A stretch of DNA of 64,000 nucleotides from CAZHNW01 sp942491575 (GCA_942491575.1 CALOBT010000031.1:1240001-1304000), one strand, 5' to 3'. Shown: positions 36,595-45,459, counted from the first letter of the stretch. Made by a program: numbers and translations. Notes: a model not told the origin generated them from the letters alone.

Positions 36595-37467
36595 ATGGAA
36601 CAATATTCTAACATACGTCTCCCCCTTCTGATTGTAATGTCATTCTTTCTGCATCTCCTTTTGTCCGTTACTTTTATCCTGCCGGATTATGAAAAACTTT
36701 TCAGTTTTGAGCAGACTTTAAGAAAAAAAATTACCGGCAGCCGGGATATTATTGTTAACATAAATGAAGACAATCGTAAAATAGTAGATAGAAGAACTCT
36801 GCTGTCTGATAAGGATTCCGCAGCAAAGGGTTTTATTACAAGGGAAAAGGGTGACAGGTGGTTAAATAATTCCCGTGATTTTCGACTTCGCCATGGCGAT
36901 GGCAAAAGTTCCCGGCGGGGACGCAAAGTATCAGTAGAGAAAAGCAGGGAAAACTTCATTCTCAATGATAATTCTGAGGTCGTGGCTATTTTGCAGAAGG
37001 AAGCCGCAGGATCCAGCAGGGCAGGGCAACAGGGGCTTCTTGAAGAGGTCGCAATTCCTGATAAAAACGATGTCACAAGAAATAATGCTATTTATTACTC
37101 TAACTCAGGTCTTTTTTCTTATAATACGGTAAAGTTCAGGCATTTCGAATATTTCAAAAAGATGAAGGATAAAATTGCTGCCAACTGGTTTCCGCCTATA
37201 ATGGCAAATATCGCTATCGGGGGATACGCACCGGGAAGAACCAGAATTATGGCAATACCGAATCAGGAAGTCCGCCTCTACTTTATTCTTGATCGGGGCG
37301 GGGAAGTAAAGGAAGTCAAAATCCTCGACTCCCTTGGAAACGCTTCACTTGACACGTCATGCCTTGAATCAATTCGGCTATCCAAAAATTTTGGTCCTGT
37401 ACCGAAGGATATGCTGAAAGGTAACTATTTTGTTGTTCCATTTATTTTTGGTTTCTATTCTCATTGA
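36595..37467 (+). CDS. TonB-like protein with C-terminal energy-transducer domain
   Basis: A 290-residue protein from ATG 36595, after AAGGTGA. IRLPLLIVMSFFLHLLLSV (about 7-25) is a single N-terminal membrane anchor. The middle is a charged, low-complexity span (RHGDGKSSRRGRKVSVEKS). The last 110 residues, from FEYFKKMKDKIAANWFPP through EVRLYFILDRGGEVKEVKIL to SLDTSCLESIRLSKNFGPVP, match the TonB C-terminal fold (TonB/TolA-type). It would span the periplasm and pass energy to an outer-membrane receptor, or act as a TolA-like tether. No ExbB/ExbD is nearby. A hairpin follows the stop. Confidence 0.78.
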   Translation: MEQYSNIRLPLLIVMSFFLHLLLSVTFILPDYEKLFSFEQTLRKKITGSRDIIVNINEDNRKIVDRRTLLSDKDSAAKGFITREKGDRWLNNSRDFRLRHGDGKSSRRGRKVSVEKSRENFILNDNSEVVAILQKEAAGSSRAGQQGLLEEVAIPDKNDVTRNNAIYYSNSGLFSYNTVKFRHFEYFKKMKDKIAANWFPPIMANIAIGGYAPGRTRIMAIPNQEVRLYFILDRGGEVKEVKILDSLGNASLDTSCLESIRLSKNFGPVPKDMLKGNYFVVPFIFGFYSH

Positions 37468-37473
37468 GATATT

Positions 37474-37511
37474 ATTCTGAAGGCGACATTTCGCAATGCC
37501 GCCTTCAGAAT
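37474..37511. terminator. Hairpin between convergent genes, GACATT family
   Basis: ATTCTGAAGGCGACATT pairs with AATGCCGCCTTCAGAAT around TCGC with a single mismatch, a 17-bp stem. It separates the TonB-like gene from the YihY gene on the opposite strand and could stop both transcripts. Confidence 0.75.
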
Positions 37512-37514
37512 ATA

Positions 37515-39836
37515 TTAACTCTTCTTTATTAAATCATACAGCGTAATCTTATCAAGAAGCTTAGTCCTCGATGCTGCAACAGTACCAAATATCTCTGTCA
37601 TTTGATCACGGAAGGCTGACTTTTTTGCCCCCGGTGGCACGTTGAGCGTCACATCATGAAGGAGCTCAAGGATATCATTCAGTTTAATGTTTTGCGGGGA
37701 ATTAGCCGGTACATACCCGAACTCGTCATTCTGATAAATCAGGCCAGCATCGAGAAACTCCCGTGTAAAGTAATCAACCTGCTCAGTTTTGTAGCTGCAC
37801 ATTTTCTGCAGCTCCTTAAAGTAGGTGGCTCCCTTGCCCTTTTCAAAATTATCGAAAATATAATGAAGTATGGCAATGCCATAGTAGACCTGAATCGATT
37901 TGCGATCAAGCACGTAGGACTTCATGTTGTGATAGGTCTCCGGATGCATTAATGTATAGGAAACCTCGGCACCGTAAAGGACAATGACCGATGAAGCATA
38001 AACAAGCAGCAGAAATAATGGTATTGAAGCCAGGGCCCCGTAAATTGCGAAGGTTCCCCTTGCAAAGGCCTTGGTGTAGACAATAAAGCCAAGTATGAAA
38101 ATTACCCAGACGGCCCCGGTAAAGGCTGCACCGAGGGCTGCCCCCTTTACGGGAACCTTTGTGTTGGGAAGTGAAATATAACAGAGAAAAAACAGAAGCC
38201 AGATGATCATGAAGGGGGCGAGAAAATTGAGAAGCATGCCGATAAAACTTCTTCCCTCTGTCCCTTTCCAGTTAGTGGAATCTTTCAGGGTAGACATCAG
38301 CATGCCGCTGTCACCGGCAACCCAGAGTCTTTTTCCGGTGCTGGCAATGTCATTTATTTTATAAGTAGGAAGTTTTTTTACATTCCAGCTGTCGCCGCCA
38401 TTTTGAGTTGCTATGACCGCCCCGCTTGAACCTGCTATAATACCCTCCTGGTTATTTTTGAACCAGGCATCAAAATAATTGAATTTTTTGAAGCGAAGCT
38501 GTTTCCATGAGTTTCCATGATTATTGCTTTTAAGTATGATTCCTGCATCACATACGAGCCAGATGATTCCATTTTTTCCAAATAAGGCATTGTTAATGTT
38601 GACGAAACGTTTTTTTTGTCTGGCCTCCTGCAGGGTGCGTATTTTCCATGTCTTCCCCTGGTCTTCCGTTTGAAGGATGGTCCCCCTGCTGCCGGTAACG
38701 ATGCCGCGTTTTCCTTTGAAAATTATGCGCCTGAAATTGCTGGTAATTCCTTCCCACTTGATTACTTCCCAGGTGGCGCCGCCGTTTTCAGTTTTAAGAA
38801 ATGAGCCGTTATTGGCTGCGAGAAATCCTTCCTTTCTGGATACCATGTGAATGTCATTGAAGGTAAAACTTCCCCACTTATGCAGATTCCAGCGTTTCCC
38901 GTTATCGGTGGTATGCAGAATTATACCCTGGTTGCCGATGGCCCATCCTTCCTTTCCGATGAATTTGATATTCTGAAATCTGGTCCCGTTATACTGTATC
39001 GGTTCCAGGTTGTGTTCTTCCCTGGAAAACTGGTTCTCCTTGCTGTTATATTTATAGACCCGCTGATTGTCAAAATCGATGTTCCTGGTGGTGATTTTAA
39101 TAAACTTCATTCCCTTCCCGGTGTGGTATTTAAGGGTTGTTTTGTTGCCGGCGACCCAGAGGCGATTCGTGCTGTCAACATGGAGTGAATTGAAATTAGG
39201 GGATGAGAAAAATTCCGATACCTGTGCCGCAACGGTGGTTCCGGCAACCAGCATTACGGGACCAAGAGTCAGGGCAGCCCAGTAATAGACTATTTTCAAC
39301 AGGAAGGGGCGCTGTTTTTTGATTTTCCAGATATCGTTGAGTGATTTTTCAAGAGACCGGAGCATCGCTGTGGCTGAGAAGATTACAACAACTGCGCTGA
39401 TGACCCCGATTTTTCCCGCATTATCAACGAGTTCGAGGATGGCATCGAGAAATATATCAATATTCAGGTTGATATTATTCTCAAGCATGAAAGTAGTGAT
39501 CTCTGAAAATATTTTATTTTTGTCAAGTCCGGTAACCATGGGATAAACCATCAGGGCAACGGTCAATGTAGGTATCAGTGAAATAATTATTGTGTAGGTT
39601 AACGATGATGCTTTTGTGAGACATTCATCGGCAATAAATTTTCTGGTGGATACAATAAATACCCTGGCGGCATTGATAAGTTTTGCAACCTTTTTATTGG
39701 AGATCATTTCTCCATGAAAGGTCTTCTCAATAAAAGTCGTCAGGGCTGATTTTTTGTGCAGTAATTTGTCTCTGAGTTTTTTCTTTTCCGCGGCAGTTTC
39801 AGGTGAAGTATCCTTTTCTTTCATGACGGGCTCCAT
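37515..39836 (-). CDS. YihY/BrkB-family inner-membrane protein with inserted Ycf48-like beta-propeller
   Basis: A 773-residue protein. Residues about 75-210 hold the first three YihY helices (KASSLTYTIIISLIPTLTVA, GVISAVVVIFSATAMLRSL, YYWAALTLGPVMLV). Residues about 212-528 are a set of six or seven repeats of the Ycf48/BNR type, for example GWAIGNQGIILHTTDNGKRW (298-317), GFLAANNGSFLKTENGGATW, GIVTGSRGTILQTEDQGKTW and GIIAGSSGAVIATQNGGDSW. The last YihY helices follow at 530-632, then a cytoplasmic winged-helix-like tail of about 135 residues. By helix count the propeller lies in the periplasm between helices 3 and 4. Ordinary YihY proteins are about 280-450 residues. Role unknown; the name 'ribonuclease BN' for this family is outdated. 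Confidence 0.88.
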   Translation of the reverse strand: MEPVMKEKDTSPETAAEKKKLRDKLLHKKSALTTFIEKTFHGEMISNKKVAKLINAARVFIVSTRKFIADECLTKASSLTYTIIISLIPTLTVALMVYPMVTGLDKNKIFSEITTFMLENNINLNIDIFLDAILELVDNAGKIGVISAVVVIFSATAMLRSLEKSLNDIWKIKKQRPFLLKIVYYWAALTLGPVMLVAGTTVAAQVSEFFSSPNFNSLHVDSTNRLWVAGNKTTLKYHTGKGMKFIKITTRNIDFDNQRVYKYNSKENQFSREEHNLEPIQYNGTRFQNIKFIGKEGWAIGNQGIILHTTDNGKRWNLHKWGSFTFNDIHMVSRKEGFLAANNGSFLKTENGGATWEVIKWEGITSNFRRIIFKGKRGIVTGSRGTILQTEDQGKTWKIRTLQEARQKKRFVNINNALFGKNGIIWLVCDAGIILKSNNHGNSWKQLRFKKFNYFDAWFKNNQEGIIAGSSGAVIATQNGGDSWNVKKLPTYKINDIASTGKRLWVAGDSGMLMSTLKDSTNWKGTEGRSFIGMLLNFLAPFMIIWLLFFLCYISLPNTKVPVKGAALGAAFTGAVWVIFILGFIVYTKAFARGTFAIYGALASIPLFLLLVYASSVIVLYGAEVSYTLMHPETYHNMKSYVLDRKSIQVYYGIAILHYIFDNFEKGKGATYFKELQKMCSYKTEQVDYFTREFLDAGLIYQNDEFGYVPANSPQNIKLNDILELLHDVTLNVPPGAKKSAFRDQMTEIFGTVAASRTKLLDKITLYDLIKKS

Positions 39837-40041
39837 GTCTGTTTTTAATGCTATTGAAATTTCTGTCTCAGTATCGATCTGCTAGACGTTATTGATAATA
39901 GGATACCGTATAGGTTTTCCATCAGTCAATATTATTTTAATATTTCTTACACAGAAATTAATATTGACTCTACTGTCGAATTGGACTACCATTAAAATCA
40001 GTAATGGGATATCTATCTCAGGCTTAGTAAGGAGAAAACCT

Positions 40042-40620
40042 GTGAATGTAAAAAATGTTATCGCGGCTCTTGTTATTATAATTGTCATGTTCACCGTTTA
40101 CCTGGCCTACCACGGTCTTTTTTCAGGGGTCACTATTCAGGAAGTGAAGAAGGGCCCATGGGTCTTTGTTTATGATAAGCATACCGGTCCTTATAAAAAT
40201 TCAAAGGACGTGGCGGACCGCATCTACCGCTCTCTCCTGAAAGATGAAAAAATTGAAACAAAACGGGGTTTCGGAATTTATTATGATAAGCCGGGCGATG
40301 TGGAAGAATCCAGACTGAGAAGTATTTCCGGCTGTATCCTGGAAGAGAAGGACCTGAAAAAGGTTCCAGAACTGGAAAAGAAATATAGGGTTGGAGAACT
40401 CCCTGCGGAGAGATATCTTTTTGTAGAGTTTCCCTTCAAGGGGGGGATGTCCATAATGCTGGGAATAATTAAGGTTTACCCGAAACTTGCAGCCTACATG
40501 GTTGAGAAGAACTATGCCCCGGTTCCGATGATGGAGATTTATGACGTTCCCAACAGTCGCCTGTTTTATATTGCCCCAGTGAATGTCAAAAAGGAACGTT
40601 TCGATTCTTTTCTTCAGTGA
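40042..40620 (+). CDS. Membrane-anchored GyrI-like domain protein
   Basis: A 192-residue protein. I use the GTG at 40042 (VNVKNVIAALVIIIVMFTVYLAYHG), because AAGGAGA stands seven bases before it; an upstream ATG would add an unconvincing extension. One N-terminal helix is followed by a GyrI/SOUL-like small-molecule-binding fold: GPWVFVYDKHTGPYKNSKDV, RGFGIYYDKPGDVEE, RSISGCILEE, LPAERYLFVEFPFKGGMSIM and PVPMMEIYD. Such domains bind hydrophobic or cationic ligands. The ligand is unknown. It faces the YihY gene head to head across about 200 bases. Confidence 0.78.
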   Translation: MNVKNVIAALVIIIVMFTVYLAYHGLFSGVTIQEVKKGPWVFVYDKHTGPYKNSKDVADRIYRSLLKDEKIETKRGFGIYYDKPGDVEESRLRSISGCILEEKDLKKVPELEKKYRVGELPAERYLFVEFPFKGGMSIMLGIIKVYPKLAAYMVEKNYAPVPMMEIYDVPNSRLFYIAPVNVKKERFDSFLQ

Positions 40621-40629
40621 GAAAAAACA

Positions 40630-40680
40630 GGCTCTGAGCAGATAATAGTTATACCAGATAAAGAAAAATGGCTCAGAGCC
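40630..40680. repeat. GGCTCTGAGC / GGCTCAGAGCC pair, left of the RAYT gene
   Basis: GGCTCTGAGC at 40630-40639 and GGCTCAGAGCC at 40670-40680 form an inverted pair (11-bp stem with the flanking bases) with a loop of about 30 bases. Its position just after one gene and 247 bases before the end of the RAYT gene fits a REP-type repeat. The rest of the gap 40681-40926 shows no gene. Confidence 0.8.
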
Positions 40681-40926
40681 TTCAATTGTTCTTGCTGGAC
40701 AGGGAAAGTAATTTGCGGTTTAATCTCTATATAAAATGAATAAATTTATGAATCTTAAGTCGAAAACATAGTCGGAATAGTATCATAAGTAGAAAAAATC
40801 GGGGCTGCAATAACAGATGGACCATAAAAGAACCCTGTATTTATCAGCAATAGTCACAACTTATCGTTAAAGTCGTGAAACTGCTTATTTTAGATAGTAG
40901 TCTTTTCAGGCAGGTAAATAATCTGA

Positions 40927-41517
40927 TTAAAACATAAGGGCATATCTCTTACGGTAAGCCTCTTCATAATAGAGAAATTTCTGCACCCTTTCTGCAAAAG
41001 TTGCTCCCAGATCTTCAAAATATCGATGACGTACAATTTTAACCTCGGATTTAATATCTTCAACCAGATAGTGGTTTATGGATGAATACTTATAGTCCCT
41101 GGGATCGCTGCACTTTCCTGCTTTAACCGCATTAAAGCCGAGATACCAGAGGAGCCAGCGAAGATACTCTGCGGGATTTTCCTGCTCATCCACGATCACG
41201 TCAGTGAAACGTTCATTCCAGAAGGGGCCGGTGCGGTCCATAAGCTTATTGTAAGTTTCTGCGATGCGAGCCTTAATATACTGCATAATTCTGGAGATAG
41301 TTTCACCTCCTTCAACGGTTTGTATGACAAAATGGAAATGTGTGTCCATTAATTTATATGCGATAAATTTGAATTTATACTTTTCCTGAGTCCGTTGAAT
41401 TGCATTCATCGCCATGTCTTTTATTATATCCTCTTTCATTAAGGATTTCAGTTCAACGCACCGTGACATGGTGTGGTAGGTAAGACCCGGGGTACAATTT
41501 CTTGGTTGATTGGACAT
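40927..41517 (-). CDS. REP-associated tyrosine transposase (RAYT, Y1/IS200-like)
   Basis: A 196-residue HUH-type single-strand transposase. KLMDTHFHFVIQTV (about 56-69) has the HUH metal site, MQYIKARIAETYNKL the catalytic Tyr region, and TGPFWNERFTDVIVD with EYLRWLLWYLGFNAVKAG and DYKYSSINHYL the rest of the family profile. AAAGGAGG precedes the ATG. Full IS200 transposases mobilise their own element; RAYTs are single-copy domesticated relatives tied to dispersed palindromes. Here GGCTCAGAGCC palindromes sit on both sides (40630-40680 and 41601-41645), which supports the RAYT reading. It lies in front of rpsU. Confidence 0.87.
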   Translation of the reverse strand: MSNQPRNCTPGLTYHTMSRCVELKSLMKEDIIKDMAMNAIQRTQEKYKFKFIAYKLMDTHFHFVIQTVEGGETISRIMQYIKARIAETYNKLMDRTGPFWNERFTDVIVDEQENPAEYLRWLLWYLGFNAVKAGKCSDPRDYKYSSINHYLVEDIKSEVKIVRHRYFEDLGATFAERVQKFLYYEEAYRKRYALMF

Positions 41518-41600
41518 GGATAGCCTCCTTTTAATAAATGCGCCTATACCTGGTATACGAAGGAGGAGGTTGCAGATTGAAATTTTTCTGTGTTTTTTTT

Positions 41601-41645
41601 GGCTCAGAGCCCATTGTCAACACCGGCATGCAATGGGCTCTGAGC
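41601..41645. repeat. GGCTCAGAGCC hairpin, right of the RAYT gene
   Basis: GGCTCAGAGCCCATTG (41601-41616) pairs with CAATGGGCTCTGAGC (41631-41645) in a 15-bp perfect stem with a 14-base loop. It matches the left pair and the 54642 hairpin in its outer part but not in its inner part. It sits 84 bases upstream of the RAYT start. Confidence 0.85.
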
Positions 41646-41814
41646 ACAGGAATGCAGCTTTTTACATTGACAAAATTTGTCTCATGTCAATAAATGGATT
41701 TTTTATGGGAATGCATTTTACTTCCCCAATATTCTGTCCTGATTCCAGATGACAGAAGGTATCGGCAAAAAAGCGGGTTTTACCCCTTATTTAATATTAA
41801 AGGATGTGATTTAT

Positions 41815-42042
41815 ATGACCAGACCTTTAGAAGTTGAGGTTGGCGGAGATATTGAGAAGGCTTTTAAAAATCTTAAGAAAAAGATGGCCTACGAAGGTAT
41901 TTTTAAAGAACTCAAGAGAAGAAGGTACTTTGAGAAGCCAAGCGAAGAGAAGAAACGGAAGAAGGATGAAGCTGAACGCCGTAGACTGAAGAAAGTCAGA
42001 CGCATGGCAGCACAGCAGCAGTCCAGAACCCGGCGAGGATAA
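41815..42042 (+). CDS. rpsU: 30S ribosomal protein S21
   Basis: A 75-residue S21: MTRPLEVEVGGDIEKAFKNLKKKM opens the fold, and a long basic helix (FKELKRRRYFEKPSEEKKRKK and following) ends RTRRG. Start at ATG 41815 after AAAGGATG; the frame is open further upstream but without conservation. S21 binds the small subunit near the anti-Shine-Dalgarno region and helps start translation. It is monocistronic here, with a U-tract terminator 65 bases after the stop. Typical length is 60-75 residues. Confidence 0.93.
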   Translation: MTRPLEVEVGGDIEKAFKNLKKKMAYEGIFKELKRRRYFEKPSEEKKRKKDEAERRRLKKVRRMAAQQQSRTRRG

Positions 42043-42106
42043 TCTCCTTATTTGAAGGATGAATATTATCGGTCTCGCTAATAGGCAGGCAATTATCTTA
42101 AAAAAT

Positions 42107-42138
42107 AAGCGGCATTTCGAAATGCTGCTTTTTTTTTA
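42107..42138 (+). terminator. Rho-independent terminator of rpsU
   Basis: AAGCGGCATT pairs with AATGCTGCTT around TCGA (one G-T pair), followed by a run of eight T. This is the clearest classical terminator here, and its stem shares the CATT-TCGN-AATG core of the hairpin family at 36483, 37474 and 50874. Confidence 0.85.
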
Positions 42139-42161
42139 CTTGAACGAAAGATGGTGAAGTC

Positions 42162-43442
42162 ATGAAAAATAATAAATCACTTGCTCCCCTTGCTGAACGG
42201 TGCCGCCCTGAAAATCCTGATGATTTTATCGGTCAGGAACATCTTATGGGAGATGGCCGAATTATCCGCAGTCTCATTGGTGATAAAAGCGCCTTTTCCC
42301 TCATCCTCTGGGGGGAGCCAGGTTCAGGGAAGACCACTCTTGCAACAATCATCGCTCGACACTGCGATATGGAGTCGCATTTTCTTTCTGCAATTTCCGC
42401 CGGTGTCGCCGATGTACGCAAGGTAATCGAAAAAGGGAAAAAGAACCGTCAGGAAGGGCTCCAGACACTCCTTTTCCTTGATGAGATACATCGATTCAAC
42501 AAGGCCCAGCAGGATGCGGTTCTTGGTGCGGTTGAGTCCGGTGATATCGTTCTTATTGGGGCAACTACTGAAAATCCCTCTTTCAGTGTTATTTCTCCAC
42601 TTCTTTCGCGGACTCGGGTGATTCGCCTGAATATGCTCTCCACAGAGGCTCTGAGCCAGATTCTTGAACGGGCCCTGCAGAATGACGAAATTTTCAGAAA
42701 TGAAGAGGTCTCCTTCGGGGAAGGAGTACGTGAACGCCTCCTGGAACTTGGCGGCGGTGATGCACGGCGTCTCCTGAATATTCTGGAAACGGCTTATTCC
42801 CTCTCTGACAAAAAATATATTACAGAAGATAATCTCGGTGAGGCTGTGAAACATGCAGTGATTTATTATGACCGTGCCGGGGATAAACACTACGATACAA
42901 TATCTGCCTTCATAAAGTCACTGAGGGGCTCTGAGCCTGACGCTGCGGTATATTATATGGCCAGGATGATCCTTGCCGGGGAAGATCCTCTCTTTATCGC
43001 GCGCCGTATGGTAATCTTTGCCTCGGAGGATATTGGGAATGCTGCACCCACGGCGCTGAATCTTGCCGTATCCGCTTTTACTGCAGTAAAAAATATAGGT
43101 CTTCCCGAAGCGGAAATTATTCTTTCGCAGTGCGCGACTTTTCTTGCCTCTGCGCCCAAGAGCAATGCCTCATATCTAGCCATTAAGGCTGCCAAAGATA
43201 TTGCCCGTGGTGAGCATGTTATACCCATGCATATCAGAAATGCCCCCACCGCTTTAATGAAAAAAATGGGTTACGGAAAGGAGTACCGGTATCCCCATGA
43301 TTTTCCAGGTCACTTTGTCGATGAGCAATACCTGCCGGATGAAATAAAAGATACGGTTTTTTACAGGCCTACTGAAGAAGGAAGTGAACGGGCCATCCGT
43401 GACCGACTTAAGGCCCTGTGGCCAAAAAAGTTCAGGAAGTAA
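42162..43442 (+). CDS. rarA: Replication-associated recombination protein A (MgsA-type AAA ATPase)
   Basis: A 426-residue homologue of RarA/Mgs1. LAERCRPENPDDFIGQEHLMG starts the domain, LWGEPGSGKTTLATII (about 49-64) is Walker A, LFLDEIHRFNKAQQDAVL Walker B, IGATTENPSFSVISPLLSR the sensor I region. The C-terminal tetramerisation part has AFIKSLRGSEPDAAVYYMARMI and NYLAIKAA-like SYLAIKAAK. It acts at stalled replication forks. The gene contains GGCTCTGAGCC twice (42648 and 42928). Confidence 0.96.
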   Translation: MKNNKSLAPLAERCRPENPDDFIGQEHLMGDGRIIRSLIGDKSAFSLILWGEPGSGKTTLATIIARHCDMESHFLSAISAGVADVRKVIEKGKKNRQEGLQTLLFLDEIHRFNKAQQDAVLGAVESGDIVLIGATTENPSFSVISPLLSRTRVIRLNMLSTEALSQILERALQNDEIFRNEEVSFGEGVRERLLELGGGDARRLLNILETAYSLSDKKYITEDNLGEAVKHAVIYYDRAGDKHYDTISAFIKSLRGSEPDAAVYYMARMILAGEDPLFIARRMVIFASEDIGNAAPTALNLAVSAFTAVKNIGLPEAEIILSQCATFLASAPKSNASYLAIKAAKDIARGEHVIPMHIRNAPTALMKKMGYGKEYRYPHDFPGHFVDEQYLPDEIKDTVFYRPTEEGSERAIRDRLKALWPKKFRK

Positions 43443-43481
43443 AACCTCTGGCTCCTTTTCTTCCTTTTCAGCATCTTCTTT

Positions 43482-43590
43482 TTAAGCAGGCAGGTAAAGG
43501 CGAAATAGAGTTCCCGTATCTGCTTCACTGTATACATTAATCGCGCCGTTATAATTATGTATTGTTCTCTGCGCTGTGGAAATTTTAAAG
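43482..43590 (-). pseudogene. C-terminal fragment of a sensor histidine kinase
   Basis: On the minus strand the frame ending with TAA at 43482 reads HNYNGAINVYSEADTGTLFR then LYLPA. This is the G2-box end of a HATPase domain, where ordinary kinases have H-G-G-x-I-x-V-x-S-E-x-G-x-GT-x-F-x-x-YLP. Nothing else of a kinase is left upstream, where rarA begins on one side and a lipoprotein gene on the other. A deletion remnant. Confidence 0.65.
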
Positions 43591-43663
43591 AAAAAAAGCG
43601 TGACATAAAAAATCGGGCATGTTACCGTATGATGATTAGCGGGGAAGCATCGGAACTAAATTT

Positions 43664-44857
43664 ATGAAAAAATATTTTAAAAAGACAGCCGTATTTATTA
43701 TTATAATTCTGGTTTTACTCCTTGTTGCCTGCGGCGGTAGGCCGACGCGGCTTGGGGGAATGCAGCCTGAAGCCTATCGTGACGGAGTCGACCGTCTCAA
43801 AGAGAGCAAGAGCAAATCATACCGCCACGCTAAACGTAACGGGGGCAGCATCGAAAAGGACGACGATGAAGCTGCACCGGCAAGTGGTGAAAAAGAGAGT
43901 AAGCCAGTCAGGCGAATTGTTATCTATCACGGCTATTATACCATTATTGTTGAATCTGTTCCAGTTGCCCTTAAGGAAGCTGAGGCTCTCGCTAAAAAGT
44001 TCGGTGGCTACATCGAGTCTGCATCCACCGGTGACAGGTCCAGAAGGGCCGGCATTCGTCTGCGGGTTCCCGTTGAGAAATTCGATGAAGCACTGAAGGG
44101 GTGTGAAAAGCTGGGGGAAGTAAAAAGCCGGGAAGTAAGGGCCCGGGACGTCACCCGGCAGTTTCATGATACGCGTCTTCGACTCAATACAAACCGAATG
44201 GTGCTGAATAGAATGAAGGCCCTTCTTCAGAAAACCAAAAAGGTTGAAGAACGGGTAAAAATCCTCCGTGAAATAGAACGCCTCACCGCAGAAATTGAAA
44301 CACTGACGCGGCGCCTGAATTATCTGAAGCGTCAGGCGGCATATTCCACTATTGACCTTAAACTTGAGGCCCGCCTGATGGGATCGGTAGAGGGGTACAT
44401 CCCTTCAGCCATACGCTGGATTGCCCTCCTGAAGCCGGAAAGACGTACCATTTATGATGGGGGAAGTGATGTTGCCTTTGAAAATCCTCCAGGCTTCTTT
44501 AACAACAGGTATGGATTTTATAAACAAAAACAAAATACCTGGCTCTATACATTACCTCGCGGCGGTGCCGGAATCCGTATTGGCACAGTAAAAAATGAAC
44601 CCATGGGGACCTCACGTTTCTGGCGGGAGACCCTTGAGTTTGAATTAAAAAATCGAAAGTATTCATTTGCAAAGGGCCGCCTCGGGGATGCCGCATGGTT
44701 CAGAATTTCTCTGCCGGATAAAAGTATTTATGAAATTTTTATTCTTCCGGGAGAAGAAAATATTGCCGTAGTGGAATCCCTCTTTGATGGAGAAAAAACA
44801 GCCGGCGAGCTGAGAAGCAGAGTCCATAACCTTGTAAAAACAGTGAGGTTGAAATGA
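43664..44857 (+). CDS. DUF4349-domain lipoprotein
   Basis: A 397-residue protein with a lipoprotein signal MKKYFKKTAVFIIIILVLLL ending LVACGG (Cys 23). After a charged linker, residues about 85-230 form a DUF4349-like domain: VIYHGYYTIIVESVPVALKE, AEALAKKFGGYIES, GIRLRVPVEKFDEALKGCEKLG, then a coiled coil KKVEERVKILREIERLTAEIE. The last 160 residues are an extra domain of unknown kind with FWRETLEFELKNRKYSF. Its stop overlaps the next gene, another DUF4349 protein, suggesting they work as a pair. Confidence 0.82.
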   Translation: MKKYFKKTAVFIIIILVLLLVACGGRPTRLGGMQPEAYRDGVDRLKESKSKSYRHAKRNGGSIEKDDDEAAPASGEKESKPVRRIVIYHGYYTIIVESVPVALKEAEALAKKFGGYIESASTGDRSRRAGIRLRVPVEKFDEALKGCEKLGEVKSREVRARDVTRQFHDTRLRLNTNRMVLNRMKALLQKTKKVEERVKILREIERLTAEIETLTRRLNYLKRQAAYSTIDLKLEARLMGSVEGYIPSAIRWIALLKPERRTIYDGGSDVAFENPPGFFNNRYGFYKQKQNTWLYTLPRGGAGIRIGTVKNEPMGTSRFWRETLEFELKNRKYSFAKGRLGDAAWFRISLPDKSIYEIFILPGEENIAVVESLFDGEKTAGELRSRVHNLVKTVRLK

Positions 44858-45459
44858 AAAAAATACCTGCTGTTTTATGTGTACTATTTTTCGGAATGGT
44901 TTGCCTTACATCTCTTTCGGGAGTCGAGCGAAAGCGGTCAACATCTGTAACCTTCTATGTCGCCCCAGGAAACAAGGAAGTTAAAACCGATCAGCTGCGC
45001 AGCTTCGCTGAAGAATCTGGAGGCTATGTCAGCTACTTCTCCGGTACCATGGTGAAGCTGCGGATTCCCCGTGAAAAGATTGAACAGTTAAAGGAAGTAC
45101 TCCGCCAGGGGGCCTACATCCTTGACCAGCAAGTACGTCACAGGGACATTACCCTGAAGCTTATGGATCTGAAGACCAGGCTCGAAACCAAGAAGAAGCT
45201 TCATGATGAACTCTCCCGTCTCTTCGCAGGTTCCAGGTTTCATCAGACTATTGAAATAGAGCGAGAGATGGGACATGTCATCGTAGAACTTGAACGCCTC
45301 CGGGGAGAGATCGGCTATTATAAAGAACTCTCCTCTCTTGTAGATGTGTCAATTTATCTCAGGGGAGATCAGGGAAGACATTTTTCCATTCCTCAGCAGT
45401 TTCATTGGATGAGGGGCCTGGGGGTACAGGAAATGATACGTCGGTGGGATGCAAAATGA
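44854..45459 (+). CDS. Short DUF4349-like exported protein
   Basis: A 201-residue protein with a Sec signal (MKKIPAVLCVLFFGMVCLTS). The body copies the core of its neighbour: SFAEESGGYVSYFSG, MVKLRIPREKIEQLKEVL, HRDITLKLMDLKTRLETKK, a coiled coil through RFHQTIEIEREMGHVIVELERLR, and SSLVDVSIYL. It lacks the extra C-terminal domain of the longer protein. It starts four bases inside the previous gene and ends four bases inside the next, so the three are one translational unit. Confidence 0.75.
   Translation: MKKIPAVLCVLFFGMVCLTSLSGVERKRSTSVTFYVAPGNKEVKTDQLRSFAEESGGYVSYFSGTMVKLRIPREKIEQLKEVLRQGAYILDQQVRHRDITLKLMDLKTRLETKKKLHDELSRLFAGSRFHQTIEIEREMGHVIVELERLRGEIGYYKELSSLVDVSIYLRGDQGRHFSIPQQFHWMRGLGVQEMIRRWDAK

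Noticed and set aside
42324..42890. A 188-codon open frame antisense to rarA
   Set aside because: It lies entirely within rarA, whose AAA motifs are complete, and its product has no protein-like domain.
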